DNA of 64,000 nucleotides, taken from positions 186,001-250,000 of the forward strand of contig NZ_JAAGSC010000040.1 in NCBI RefSeq assembly GCF_010499265.1, read 5' to 3'. The first letter of the stretch is position 1. Each line of letters begins with the position of its first letter. The position numbers and the translations under genes are program-made. Shown in pieces: positions 34,959 through 43,670 of the stretch. The notes below the pieces were generated by a model that did no database searches, was not told the origin of the DNA, and saw nothing but the letters and a program-made list of their open reading frames with translations. This stretch comes from Wenzhouxiangella limi. Lineage in GTDB: Bacteria > Pseudomonadota > Gammaproteobacteria > Xanthomonadales > Wenzhouxiangellaceae.

Positions 34959-34972
34959 TTGATCCACGTCAA
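34959..34972 (+). promoter_or_regulatory. FNR/ANR box between hypA and the maturation protease gene
   Basis: TTGATCCACGTCAA (TTGAT-N4-GTCAA), 54 bases before the protease ATG and 112 bases before hypA on the other strand. It would place the structural hydrogenase operon under oxygen control. Confidence 0.68.
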
Positions 34973-35026
34973 GCGGTGCTGCTTCAGTACCCGGTAATTT
35001 AGCCTCGTGAATCGAGGAGGTATTGC

Positions 35027-35563
35027 ATGACATTGACCACGCCCATCGGGGCTGCGGCTGATTCTGGCGCCGCCGCCATCCAGGCTGAGAAGTCGATCGA
35101 TACGCTGGTGATCGGGATTGGCAACAACCTGATGACCGACGACGGTGCCGGCGTGCACGTGATCGAGCGCCTGCAGGCTGCCGGCCTGCCCCGGCACGTC
35201 GAGCTGGTCGACGGTGGCACTCTGGGCTTCACCCTGCTCGAAAGCGTTGAATGCGCCCGCCGGCTGATCGTGGTGGACGCGGCCCAGCTGGGCGCCGAGC
35301 CCGGCACCGTGCAGGTTTTCGAAAACGACCGCATGGATGCCTATCTGTCCAACTGCCGCCGCTCCAGTGTCCACGAGGTCAATCTGATGGACGTCATGAG
35401 TGCGGCGAAATTTCGCGGGACCATGCCGAAAAACTATGCCATGGTGGGCATCCAGCCAGCCGAGGTGGACTGGGGCGCCGAGCCGACCGAGGCGGTCGCC
35501 CGCGGCATCGACCAGGCCACCGAGATCATCGTCGACATGGTGACCGAGGAGTGCGCGGCATGA
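35027..35563 (+). CDS. hynD: NiFe hydrogenase maturation endopeptidase (HyaD/HupD family)
   Basis: A 178-residue protease that removes the C-terminal peptide of the large subunit after nickel has been inserted. The nickel-sensing residues are placed by motif: Glu/Asp in GIGNNLMTDDGAGVHV, Asp in LVDGGTLGFTLLE and His in SSVHEVNLMD. The N-terminal 25 residues are extra to the family fold. An ATGA overlap links it to the next gene, and five downstream genes follow without large gaps. The symbol is by analogy with the hyn operon; hupD or hyaD would be equally fair. Confidence 0.92.
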   Translation: MTLTTPIGAAADSGAAAIQAEKSIDTLVIGIGNNLMTDDGAGVHVIERLQAAGLPRHVELVDGGTLGFTLLESVECARRLIVVDAAQLGAEPGTVQVFENDRMDAYLSNCRRSSVHEVNLMDVMSAAKFRGTMPKNYAMVGIQPAEVDWGAEPTEAVARGIDQATEIIVDMVTEECAA

Positions 35564-35973
35564 GCGGCGCGATCCCGCTCAAGGTCAAATCCAGCCCCAA
35601 GGGCGTGACGATCGGTGGCGGCGTCAAGGCCATCGGCTTCGAGATTCTGTCCTATCTCGAGCGCTTTCTGGAAAGCGGCGAAAGCGCGGCGATCGACATG
35701 CGCGGCCTGCCCATGGCGCCCAACGAGTACACCGAACTGCTGGAGATGCTGGGTCAGGGCGAGCTCGACCTCTCCCTTGAAATGGCCGGGACCACCCGGA
35801 TCCGCGAGACCGCGTTTTCCGGCGTCTGGTGGATCCAGCACAAGGGCCCGGATGACCGAATCCAGAGCGAGTACATCGAAATCAATCGAATTCCCGAATT
35901 TCTCTGCGCGCAGACCGACCAGATCGAGGATGCGGTCAGAGAGTTGAGCGACCGACTGAGAGGAGCTTTATAG
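35560..35973 (+). CDS. Short HupH/HyaF-like hydrogenase assembly protein
   Basis: A 137-residue protein resembling the C-terminal repeat of HyaF/HupH, with GGGVKAIGFEILSYLERFLESG, LPMAPNEYTELLEMLGQGE and a GVWWIQH segment near the end. HyaF proteins are usually about 280 residues with two such repeats; here there is only one. HyaF-type proteins assist in assembling the small subunit with its iron-sulfur clusters. It sits directly between the maturation protease and hynS; the stop abuts the hynS start. Confidence 0.82.
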   Translation: MSGAIPLKVKSSPKGVTIGGGVKAIGFEILSYLERFLESGESAAIDMRGLPMAPNEYTELLEMLGQGELDLSLEMAGTTRIRETAFSGVWWIQHKGPDDRIQSEYIEINRIPEFLCAQTDQIEDAVRELSDRLRGAL

Positions 35974-37050
35974 ATGAGTAAGCTGAAGCAACGGAAAGAC
36001 CGGCCGACGATCGGTCAAGTGATGGATGAGGCCGGCGTCGGTCGTCGTCAATTCATGAAATATTGTGCCGGCATGACGGCGCTGATGGCGATGCCGCCGA
36101 TGGCAACCACGGCTTTTGCCAAGCAGCTGCGTGCCGCCCGCCGGCCGTCGGTGATCTACATGCCGTTCCAGGAATGCACCGGCTGCCTGGAATCGCTGAC
36201 CCGATCATTCGCGCCGAGCCTGGAAAGCCTGATTTTCGACACCATCTCGCTGGACTACAACCATACGCTGCAGGCCGCCGCCGGTCATGCGGCCGAGGAA
36301 GCCCGGCTCGAAGCGATGGAAGAGAACTGGGGCGAGTACATCCTGATCGTCGATGGCTCCATTCCGACCAAGCTCAACGGCATGTACGGTGTCAGTGAGA
36401 GCCATACCTTCATGGAGCAGCTCGAACAGACCGCCGAAGGCGCAGCCGCGATTGTCGCGGTCGGCGTTTGTGCCGCTTACGGTGGCGTCGGTGCGGCTTA
36501 CCCGAACCCGACCGGTGCGGTGGGCGTGGCCGACCTGATCAAGAACAAGCCGGTCATCAACGTGCCCGGCTGTCCGCCAATTCCGGAAGTCATGACCGGC
36601 ACGCTGGTCAGCTTCCTGGCCAACGGGGTGCCGGATCTCGATGCGCATCTGCGTCCGCGTGCCTTCTTCGGCAACACCATCCACGACCGCTGCTATCGCC
36701 GGCGCTTCTATGACCGTGGCCTGTTCGCCAAGTCCTTCGACGACGAAGGCGCGCGCAACGGCTGGTGTCTGTACGAACTGGGCTGCCGCGGCCCGACCAC
36801 CTACAACGCCTGCGCCACGATCAAGTGGAACGGCGGTGCCGGCTGGCCGGTGGAATCCGGTCACGGCTGCATCGGCTGCTCCGAGCCTGGTTTCTGGGAC
36901 CAGGGCGGCTTCTACGAGCCGGTTACGGCGAAGCTGTTCACCGAGCGTGGCGAGTCGATAGCGGCTGCTGCAGCCGGTGTTGCAGTGGGTGCAGCGGCGG
37001 GCCTTGCCTCGAAGGCGCGCAAGAAGAAACTGGCTAGCGAGACCGAATAA
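35974..37050 (+). CDS. hynS: NiFe hydrogenase small subunit (HynS, group 1e-like)
   Basis: A 358-residue small subunit that carries three iron-sulfur clusters. The Tat motif GRRQFMKYCAGM has its Arg pair at residues 24-25, and cleavage is likely near residue 49 (TTAFA). Cluster ligands appear in FQECTGCLES (Cys68, Cys71), VGVCAAYGG, NVPGCPPIPEVM, CYRRRFYDRG, GWCLYELGCRGP and GHGCIGCSEPGFWD. The C-terminus has only a weakly hydrophobic, Ala-rich stretch (AAAAAGVAVGAAAGLA) followed by a basic tail, so the usual strong membrane helix is poor. Gene order with isp1 and isp2 inserted before the large subunit marks the Isp type. Confidence 0.95.
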   Translation: MSKLKQRKDRPTIGQVMDEAGVGRRQFMKYCAGMTALMAMPPMATTAFAKQLRAARRPSVIYMPFQECTGCLESLTRSFAPSLESLIFDTISLDYNHTLQAAAGHAAEEARLEAMEENWGEYILIVDGSIPTKLNGMYGVSESHTFMEQLEQTAEGAAAIVAVGVCAAYGGVGAAYPNPTGAVGVADLIKNKPVINVPGCPPIPEVMTGTLVSFLANGVPDLDAHLRPRAFFGNTIHDRCYRRRFYDRGLFAKSFDDEGARNGWCLYELGCRGPTTYNACATIKWNGGAGWPVESGHGCIGCSEPGFWDQGGFYEPVTAKLFTERGESIAAAAAGVAVGAAAGLASKARKKKLASETE

Positions 37051-37061
37051 GGAGATCAATC

Positions 37062-37730
37062 ATGTCGATACTTGAATTTTCCCGTGGACCGATGCTCCAC
37101 TTTGCACTGCTGGTCTTCGTGTTCGGCGTTCTCTGGAGGCTGGTGGCCGTACTCATGCTGGGTTTCCGCAAGCGCTACAGCGAAGAGCGGAACTCCAACG
37201 ACAAGGCCTTGATGGTCGGCGGCGCGACCTGTGGTCTGCGTTCCTGGCCCCACAAGGAGTTCATCGGTCGAACCGCGTTCGGTGAAGCGGTCGGCTATGG
37301 CTATCACATCGGGCTTTTCACCATTGTTCTGCTCGGCGGCCCGCACGTGATCTTCTGGCAGAACCTGTTCGGGTTCTCGGCCCCCTGGTGGCCGACCTTG
37401 CCCGGTGGCCTCATCACGGTGGTGTCGGTGCTGACGGTCATCCTGATGCTGATCGCGACGATTCGCCGCTACATGCACAGGCCGCTGCGCCAGATCTCCA
37501 ACTTTGATGATTACTTCACCCTGGCCATCCTGTACGCCATCATGATTTCCGGCCTCTGGGCGGTTCTGGGCGGACCGGGCCGATACGAGTACATCCTCGC
37601 CGCCCACATCATTTCGTTCAATCTACTGTTGATCTGGTTCCCGTTCGGAAAGCTGATGCACGCGTTCTATATCTTCCCGGCGCGATTCGTTAACGGTTAC
37701 CTGCATGCCAAGAAGGGAGCTGCCACATGA
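37062..37730 (+). CDS. isp1: Isp1 membrane cytochrome b subunit of the hydrogenase
   Basis: A 222-residue membrane protein with five hydrophobic segments, related to the NarI/DsrM type of cytochrome b. Histidines suited to haem b are in GYGYHIGLFTIVLLGG, the tail of the second helix, and in AHIISFNLLLIWFPFGKLMHAF. In Thiocapsa, Isp1 pairs with Isp2 to link HynSL with the membrane. It overlaps isp2 by ATGA. Direction of electron flow (hydrogen uptake or evolution) cannot be told from sequence. Confidence 0.9.
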   Translation: MSILEFSRGPMLHFALLVFVFGVLWRLVAVLMLGFRKRYSEERNSNDKALMVGGATCGLRSWPHKEFIGRTAFGEAVGYGYHIGLFTIVLLGGPHVIFWQNLFGFSAPWWPTLPGGLITVVSVLTVILMLIATIRRYMHRPLRQISNFDDYFTLAILYAIMISGLWAVLGGPGRYEYILAAHIISFNLLLIWFPFGKLMHAFYIFPARFVNGYLHAKKGAAT

Positions 37731-39040
37731 GCACTACAGCCACTCAAGCATTTGCCGGCGCAGGCGCCGCCAACGACAACCGCACTGCGGAAGAGCGCGT
37801 TGAAGGTGCCATGGGCGCATTCGCCAGGAGCTTCGGCGCCACCGTTGCCTGGAACATGGAGTCCTGCATTCACTGCGGGATGTGCGCCGACGCCTGCCAT
37901 TTCTACATCGCCACCGGCGATGCCAAGTACACGCCGATCTGGAAAGCCGAGATGTTCAAGCGAGCTTTCCGCCGTGAGTCCGGAGCTTTTGCCCCGTTCT
38001 TCAAGGTCCTGGGTCTGAAGAAGAAAGTGACCCTGAAAGACCTGGAAGAGTGGCAGGAACTGCTGTTCGACAGCTGCAACATGTGCGGCCGCTGCAGCCT
38101 GATCTGCCCCATGGGTCTGGAAGTCGCCGAGCTGATCGAGATCGGTCGTCGCGGCATGTACGAAGCGGGCCTGGCACCCAAGGAGCTGGCCGACCGCGCC
38201 GCCCTGCAGGCCGAAACCGGTGTGCCCGAAGAGGTCGAAAAGCCGTACGCCGAACTGCTCAAGGAGATCGGTGAAAAGCACGGGGTCGACGTTGTCCTCG
38301 ACAAGGCCAAGGCCGACATCATGGTCTGTGCGCCGCGTAACGATCTGAACCGCAACCCTTCATCGGTCGCAGCCATGGTCAAGGTGCTCAACAAGCTGGG
38401 TGCCGACTACACCTTCCGTTCCGACGCCATCGTGGCCGAGAACTACGGTTACTATGCCGGCAGCAACGGTCTGCAGAAGAAAATCGCCAAGCGGGTCGTT
38501 GATCAGGCCAAGAAGATCGGCGCCTCGCTGGTGCTGGTCCCCGAGTGCGGCCACGCCTATTATTCATTGCGCTGGCAGGCGGCCGAACTGATGGGTGAAA
38601 CCCTGCCGTTCAAGGTCCGCCACGTCACCGAGTATCTGGCCGAACAGGTCGAAGCCGGCAAGCTCAAGCTCAACAAGGTCGATGGCCTTCCGACCGCCTT
38701 CCACGATCCCTGTCAGATCGTGCGCAAGGGTGGCGTGACCGAAGCGCCGCGGACGCTGATGAGCGAACTCGGCGTGAACCTGAAGGAAATGTTTAATCAC
38801 GAAGGCTTCAGTTTCTGCTGCGCCGGTGGTGGCGGGATGAACGATATCGAGCGCACTCGACCCCTGCGCCTGAAAGCCCAGGAGGTCAAGCTGCACGAGG
38901 TCGACGATACCGGCGCCAAACGGTTCCTGACCTCCTGCTCGGACTGCCGCGTGGCGTTCGACGACGCCGGCGAACATTTCAATTGGGACAAGAAGACCGA
39001 AAGTCTGGTCGAGCTTGTCGCCGACAATATCAAGGAGTAG
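37727..39040 (+). CDS. isp2: Isp2, HdrD-like iron-sulfur subunit of the hydrogenase
   Basis: A 437-residue protein of the heterodisulfide-reductase HdrD/GlpC type. Two [4Fe-4S] motifs are visible, CIHCGMCADACH (about residues 47-58) and CNMCGRCSLICP (about 119-130). Two CCG-type cysteine domains follow: VPECGHAYYS with HDPCQIVRKGG, and FSFCCAGGGGMND with TSCSDCRVAF. It lacks a signal peptide or membrane helix and should face the cytoplasm attached to Isp1. This links periplasmic hydrogen oxidation to a thiol/disulfide-type or quinone site, as proposed for Isp hydrogenases. Confidence 0.92.
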   Translation: MSTTATQAFAGAGAANDNRTAEERVEGAMGAFARSFGATVAWNMESCIHCGMCADACHFYIATGDAKYTPIWKAEMFKRAFRRESGAFAPFFKVLGLKKKVTLKDLEEWQELLFDSCNMCGRCSLICPMGLEVAELIEIGRRGMYEAGLAPKELADRAALQAETGVPEEVEKPYAELLKEIGEKHGVDVVLDKAKADIMVCAPRNDLNRNPSSVAAMVKVLNKLGADYTFRSDAIVAENYGYYAGSNGLQKKIAKRVVDQAKKIGASLVLVPECGHAYYSLRWQAAELMGETLPFKVRHVTEYLAEQVEAGKLKLNKVDGLPTAFHDPCQIVRKGGVTEAPRTLMSELGVNLKEMFNHEGFSFCCAGGGGMNDIERTRPLRLKAQEVKLHEVDDTGAKRFLTSCSDCRVAFDDAGEHFNWDKKTESLVELVADNIKE

Positions 39041-39046
39041 TAACCC

Positions 39047-40798
39047 ATGGCCATGTCGAATGGAACCGTTGTCGTCGATCCGGTAACCCGCATTGAGGGT
39101 CACCTCCGGATGGAGGCAGTCACAGAAAACGGCAAGATCACAAAAGCCTTGAGCTCCGGGACCATGGTGCGTGGGCTGGAGATCATTCTCAAGGATCGCG
39201 ATCCGCGCGACGCGTGGGTTTTTACCCAGCGTATCTGCGGGGTCTGCACCCTGGTGCACGCCATCGCTGCCGTGCGCGCCGTTGAGGATGCGCTCAAGAT
39301 CGAGATTCCGCCGAATGCGCAGCTGATCCGCAACCTGATGATCGGCGCGCAGTATGTCCACGACCATGTCATGCACTTCTATCATCTGCATGCCCTGGAC
39401 TGGGTGGACGTGGTGTCGGCCCTCAATGCCGATCCGGCCGCGACTTCGCAGCTGGCTCAGTCGATCTCGGATTACCCGCGCTCTTCGCCCGGTTATTTCC
39501 GCGACGTCCAGACCAAGGTTCGCAACTTTGTCGAATCCGGTCAGCTGGGCATCTTCGCCAAGGGCTACTGGGGTCATCCGGCCTACAAGCTGCCGCCTGA
39601 AGCCAATCTCATGGCGGTGGCGCACTACCTGGATGCCCTGGAATGGCAGCGCGAAGTGGCCAAGCTGCACGCGATCTTCGGCGGCAAGAACCCGCACCCG
39701 AACTTCCTGGTCGGCGGTGCACCTTGTGCCATCAGCGTGCACGCCGACGAGCCGGGTGCCGGTCAGACGTCGGTCAATACCACCGGTCTGCAGAAAGTGG
39801 CCAACATCCTGGAGCAGATCAAGACGTTTGTTGATCAGGTCTATGTCCCCGATACGCTGGCCATTGCCTCGTTCTACAAGGACTGGTTCAAGACCGGCCA
39901 CGGTGAAGGTCTGGGTAATTTCCTGAGCTATGGCGATTTCCCGACCAACGGCTACTTCGACCCGAGCAGCCTCATCATTCCGCGTGGTGCGATCCTCAAC
40001 CGCGATCTGTCGCGCATTCACGAGGTCGACCTGCACGCCGAAAACGAGATTCAGGAGTTCATCTCGCACTCGTGGTACGACTACGAGGGCGGCAAGGACA
40101 CCGGGCTGCATCCGTACATCGGCGAGACCACCCTCAACTACGACGGGCCCGATGCCCACTACGACAACCTGGACATGGATTCGACCTACACGTGGCTGAA
40201 GGCGCCGCGATGGAAAGGACATTCCATGGAAGTCGGGCCGCTGGCGCGCGTGTTGATTCTCTATGCCTCCGGTCATGAGCCGACGGTGGATCTGGCCAAC
40301 TACGCGCTGGGTCAGCTTGACCTGCCGGTCGAGGCCATGTTCTCGACCATGGGCCGAGTGGCCGCGCGGACGCTGGAGACCAAGATCCTCGCTGACATGA
40401 TGGACGGCTGGTTCACTGATCTGAACGTCAACATCAACGCCGGGGATACCCGAACCCAGAATTCCGAGAAGTGGGATCCGGGCACCTGGCCCAAGGAGGC
40501 GCGGGGCGCCGGCTACATGGAAGCTCCACGCGGTGCCCTGGGTCACTGGGTGGTCATCAATAACGAGAAGATCAAGAACTGGCAGGCCGTTGTTCCGACC
40601 ACCTGGAATGCCGGTCCGCGCGATCCGGAAGGAAAGCCTGGCGCCTACGAGGCTTCTCTGGTCGGCCACGATCTGCATGATCCGGATCAGCCGATCGAAA
40701 TCCTGCGCACCATTCACAGCTTCGATCCCTGCCTGGCCTGTGCCGTGCACGTGGCCGACACGGACGGGAACGAACTGGTGCAGGTCAAGGTAAGCTAG
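39047..40798 (+). CDS. hynL: NiFe hydrogenase large subunit (HynL)
   Basis: A 583-residue catalytic subunit. The N-terminal nickel ligands are in QRICGVCTLVHAI (Cys64, Cys67), preceded by DPVTRIEGHLRM. The C-terminal ligands are in DPCLACAVHV (Cys562, Cys565); the protease should cut after His568 and remove 15 residues (VADTDGNELVQVKVS). The presence of that tail fits the protease gene at the head of the operon. It has no signal peptide and is exported with HynS through Tat. A strong terminator follows. Confidence 0.97.
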   Translation: MAMSNGTVVVDPVTRIEGHLRMEAVTENGKITKALSSGTMVRGLEIILKDRDPRDAWVFTQRICGVCTLVHAIAAVRAVEDALKIEIPPNAQLIRNLMIGAQYVHDHVMHFYHLHALDWVDVVSALNADPAATSQLAQSISDYPRSSPGYFRDVQTKVRNFVESGQLGIFAKGYWGHPAYKLPPEANLMAVAHYLDALEWQREVAKLHAIFGGKNPHPNFLVGGAPCAISVHADEPGAGQTSVNTTGLQKVANILEQIKTFVDQVYVPDTLAIASFYKDWFKTGHGEGLGNFLSYGDFPTNGYFDPSSLIIPRGAILNRDLSRIHEVDLHAENEIQEFISHSWYDYEGGKDTGLHPYIGETTLNYDGPDAHYDNLDMDSTYTWLKAPRWKGHSMEVGPLARVLILYASGHEPTVDLANYALGQLDLPVEAMFSTMGRVAARTLETKILADMMDGWFTDLNVNINAGDTRTQNSEKWDPGTWPKEARGAGYMEAPRGALGHWVVINNEKIKNWQAVVPTTWNAGPRDPEGKPGAYEASLVGHDLHDPDQPIEILRTIHSFDPCLACAVHVADTDGNELVQVKVS

Positions 40799-40827
40799 AA
40801 TAGTCCGCTCATGGCGTACTGAAGAGA

Positions 40828-40862
40828 AAGCCGGCACCGCTATATGCGTGCCGGCTTTTTTT
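40828..40862 (+). terminator. Rho-independent terminator after hynL
   Basis: AAGCCGGCAC (40828-40837), a 10-base loop and GTGCCGGCTT (40848-40857), then a T-run to 40862. A perfect 10-base stem closes the hydrogenase operon and separates it from mtrC. Confidence 0.9.
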
Positions 40863-40924
40863 ATGGCGCACCATAAGCAGTGTCTAAATTATGTGAAAAA
40901 AAGGCATCAATTACGGGTTTTTGC

Positions 40925-40954
40925 TTGCCAAGAGGTTGCTGGGTTCTGTAGTAT
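40925..40954 (+). promoter_or_regulatory. Candidate sigma-70 promoter for mtrCAB
   Basis: TTGCCA at 40925-40930 and TAGTAT at 40949-40954, 18 bases apart, in an AT-richer region 43 bases before the mtrC start. No FNR palindrome is seen here, unlike most operons nearby. Confidence 0.4.
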
Positions 40955-40997
40955 CGAACGCAGATGGGATTGAGGTTTAGTCACCAAGGAGATGGGG

Positions 40998-43541
40998 ATG
41001 ATCACGCAATACGCTAGAAATTGGGCTCGCCTGGGTACCGTTTGCGGTGCCGCGCTGGCCGTTTTGCTGTTTTCCGCTTCGGCGTTCGCCGAAAGCTCCG
41101 ATCGCGGCGAGTTGCGCGAACAGGCGCGACCGGCGGCCACCGAGCGAGTGCAGGGAGCTCAGGGTGTGGCTGTCAGCGAGGAGGAGCAGCGTTTTTACAA
41201 GGGCATGCCCGACAGCTTCCGCGAAGTCTACGATCCCGAAGGCAAGCTCCCGGTTGAAGAGCCGGTTGACGCGCGCCTGGAGCGTATTGGTGACCGGACC
41301 CGCCTTCCCGAGGAAGTCCGTCCCTTCATTGTCGACGTCACCTTTGACGGCGCGGTGCCGACGCTCTTCTTTGAAGTAGCCGATGAAAACGGTGCCGGTG
41401 TAGCTGATATCGAGTCCGTGCGCATCGGGGTCACAGCCGTGAAACTGGCGCCGGGCAGCGACGGCAAGACCGACCACTGGCAGGGCTATTTTTACCGTGA
41501 CGACAACGGTGTGACCGATGCCCAGGTTTCGACCTACGGTGGCGGAACCCTGGAGAATCTGGGTGGAGGCAACTACAGTTTCACGCTGGATGTCGGGCTT
41601 GATGAGGTCTCTGATATTCCGTTCGAGCCGCAGTTGACCCACCGCATGGGTATCGAGTTGCGCAACGTGGAAATTCTGGGTCAGCAGCTGTCCAACAGCC
41701 AGTCCGGTGATTCCTGGTTCGAAATCCAGCCGGCGACCGGCGAAACCGAGGGCATTCCCACGCGGCGTATCGCCACGCAGGAAAACTGCGTCGGCTGCCA
41801 CGCCAGCGAAGAATTTTCCTTCCATGGCGGTCCCCGCAAGACGGTGGAATACTGCGTCACCTGCCACACCGATGGCGATATCGACGGCGGAACTGGCAAC
41901 TCCATCAGCTTCACCACGATGGTGCACGCGATTCACTCCCCCGAGCTGCAGGATGAACCGTATGCCGTCGTCGGTTTCGGTGACCGCCTCCATAGCTACG
42001 AGGGCGTGACCTATCCCCAGGATGTTCGCAACTGCACGACCTGCCACAGCCCGGACAATGAAGCCACGCCACAGGCCGAGTGGGTGGACGACCGGGGTAC
42101 TGCAGAGCAGTGCGCTTCCTGCCACACCAACCTGGCCTTTGACGACACCGGTCTGACCAACGGCAACCGCCAGCACGCTGCCGGCGCGCAGCCCAATTCC
42201 ACTTGCGCCGCCTGCCACTCCAAGGCCGGCCTGATGGAATCCAACCTCGAAGCCCACGTCATTCCGAGCCAGGCTGCCGCGAAGCGCTTCCAGTACAACG
42301 TGCTCGAGGTGACCAACACCTCCGAAGGCGACTCGCCGGTCGTGACCTTCTCGGTCACCGATCCGACCAACGACGATGCGCCCTACGACATGACCACCCA
42401 CCCGGCGTTCTCGGGCTCGGGCGAGGCCAGCGTCAACATCTCCTTCGTCTGGCCGAACGCGGACTTCACCAACGTCGCCAACGACGATGGCACCGACGTC
42501 ACCGGCCGCCCGGTAGCCCAGGCGCGCCGGATCGCGGTTGCTCCCGGCAGCGGCTTCGAGCTGCCCACGGGCGTGTTCGACAACGGCGACGGTACCTATA
42601 CGCTGGATTCGTCCATGCTCAACCCGCCGATCGTGATTCCGAGCACGACGCCGGCGCTGGGCTCGGGCTCCATCCTGATGGAAGGTCATCCCGCCGGCGA
42701 CTTCAGCGGTCAGGTCGGGGTGTTCGAAGACAGCGTGCCGGTGACCAGCGCGCTGGTGCCATTCGCCATCAACGATGAAGAGCCGGCCGCTCGCCGGGTC
42801 GTCGTCAGCCTCGAGAAGTGCCAGGACTGCCACAACGTCAACGACGGTCTGGCGTTCCACGGCGGCAACCGCGCGGACAACAACGAAGCCTGCGCGTCCT
42901 GCCATAACCCGAACTCCACCGATCTCTACCGGCGTCCGGCCGATCCCGACGGCGTCGCCAACGGTGTTAGCGAGGCCACGGTGGACGGTCTGGAAGAAGC
43001 GACGGTGAACTACGCGTACATGATTCACGCCATCCACGCGCCCGAGGTCCGGGAAACCGAGTACACCGCCTACGGATTTGGTGGCACGCCGCACTCCTAC
43101 GGTGAGGTGACCTATCCGAAGCGCGACGGCGATTGCCTGGCCTGCCACGTGGAAGGCACCTACTACGGTGCGCCGGAAGGTGCTTTGGGCACCACCGTGA
43201 ACTCGGGTGCAACGGTTCTAGAGGAAACACCACAGTTCTTCCTGGGCGCGGCTGAGTACGCCCCGAGCGAGGAGGTGGCCACCAACTGGAACGACGACAA
43301 CAAGTTCAGCCCGCAAGCCGCGGCCTGCGTCGCCTGCCACGATTCCGAGATCGCGGTCGAGCACATGTCGGTGCGCGGTGAGGGCGGCATCTCCTTCGGC
43401 AACTCCTTCCTGGACAACCCGGACCCGTTCGACGATCCGGATACGCAGGAGCGGATAAACAACGCCGGGCCGGAGAACTGCGTGTTCTGCCACGGCCAGG
43501 GCGCGTTCGCCGATGTTGACGAAGCCCACGGTCTGAAATAA
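40998..43541 (+). CDS. mtrC: Decaheme cytochrome c of the OmcA/MtrC family
   Basis: An 847-residue secreted protein. Start 40998 is six bases after AAGGAG; the ATG at 40992 is too close. The signal peptide ends SASAFA near residue 31; there is no lipobox cysteine, unlike Shewanella MtrC and OmcA. Ten CxxCH haem motifs occur between about residues 263 and 832: CVGCH, CVTCH, CTTCH, CASCH, CAACH, CQDCH, CASCH, CLACH, CVACH and CVFCH, in two pentaheme groups of five separated by a beta-rich domain of about 200 residues. This is the family layout. It should receive electrons from MtrA/MtrB and pass them to outside acceptors. Confidence 0.93.
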   Translation: MITQYARNWARLGTVCGAALAVLLFSASAFAESSDRGELREQARPAATERVQGAQGVAVSEEEQRFYKGMPDSFREVYDPEGKLPVEEPVDARLERIGDRTRLPEEVRPFIVDVTFDGAVPTLFFEVADENGAGVADIESVRIGVTAVKLAPGSDGKTDHWQGYFYRDDNGVTDAQVSTYGGGTLENLGGGNYSFTLDVGLDEVSDIPFEPQLTHRMGIELRNVEILGQQLSNSQSGDSWFEIQPATGETEGIPTRRIATQENCVGCHASEEFSFHGGPRKTVEYCVTCHTDGDIDGGTGNSISFTTMVHAIHSPELQDEPYAVVGFGDRLHSYEGVTYPQDVRNCTTCHSPDNEATPQAEWVDDRGTAEQCASCHTNLAFDDTGLTNGNRQHAAGAQPNSTCAACHSKAGLMESNLEAHVIPSQAAAKRFQYNVLEVTNTSEGDSPVVTFSVTDPTNDDAPYDMTTHPAFSGSGEASVNISFVWPNADFTNVANDDGTDVTGRPVAQARRIAVAPGSGFELPTGVFDNGDGTYTLDSSMLNPPIVIPSTTPALGSGSILMEGHPAGDFSGQVGVFEDSVPVTSALVPFAINDEEPAARRVVVSLEKCQDCHNVNDGLAFHGGNRADNNEACASCHNPNSTDLYRRPADPDGVANGVSEATVDGLEEATVNYAYMIHAIHAPEVRETEYTAYGFGGTPHSYGEVTYPKRDGDCLACHVEGTYYGAPEGALGTTVNSGATVLEETPQFFLGAAEYAPSEEVATNWNDDNKFSPQAAACVACHDSEIAVEHMSVRGEGGISFGNSFLDNPDPFDDPDTQERINNAGPENCVFCHGQGAFADVDEAHGLK

Positions 43542-43556
43542 CCGCGGAGAGCCCAG

Positions 43557-43631
43557 GCGGGCGCGGCGAAATGTCGCGCCCGCATTGAAGAGGAAGACCG
43601 GCCCGCCGGCGCTCAAGGCGCGGCGGGCCGG
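43557..43631 (+). promoter_or_regulatory. Two strong hairpins between mtrC and mtrA
   Basis: Hairpin 1: GCGGGCGCG (43557-43565) pairs with CGCGCCCGC (43575-43583). Hairpin 2: CCGGCCCGCC (43598-43607) pairs with GGCGGGCCGG (43622-43631), with an extra GCGC/GCGC inner stem. There is no T-run, so these look like mRNA stabilisers or partial attenuators within the mtrCAB transcript. Confidence 0.6.
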
Positions 43632-43670
43632 AAACTTTACGGCACCAGCCGGACAGACGGGAGACGGGGA

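Noticed and set aside
38564-40837. A 757-codon open frame on the minus strand
   Set aside because: It is antisense to isp2 and hynL, whose cysteine motifs are intact; the predicted product has no recognisable domain.
40977-43148. A 723-codon open frame on the minus strand
   Set aside because: Antisense to the decaheme cytochrome gene; the Val/Gly/Arg-rich translation is typical of a shadow frame.
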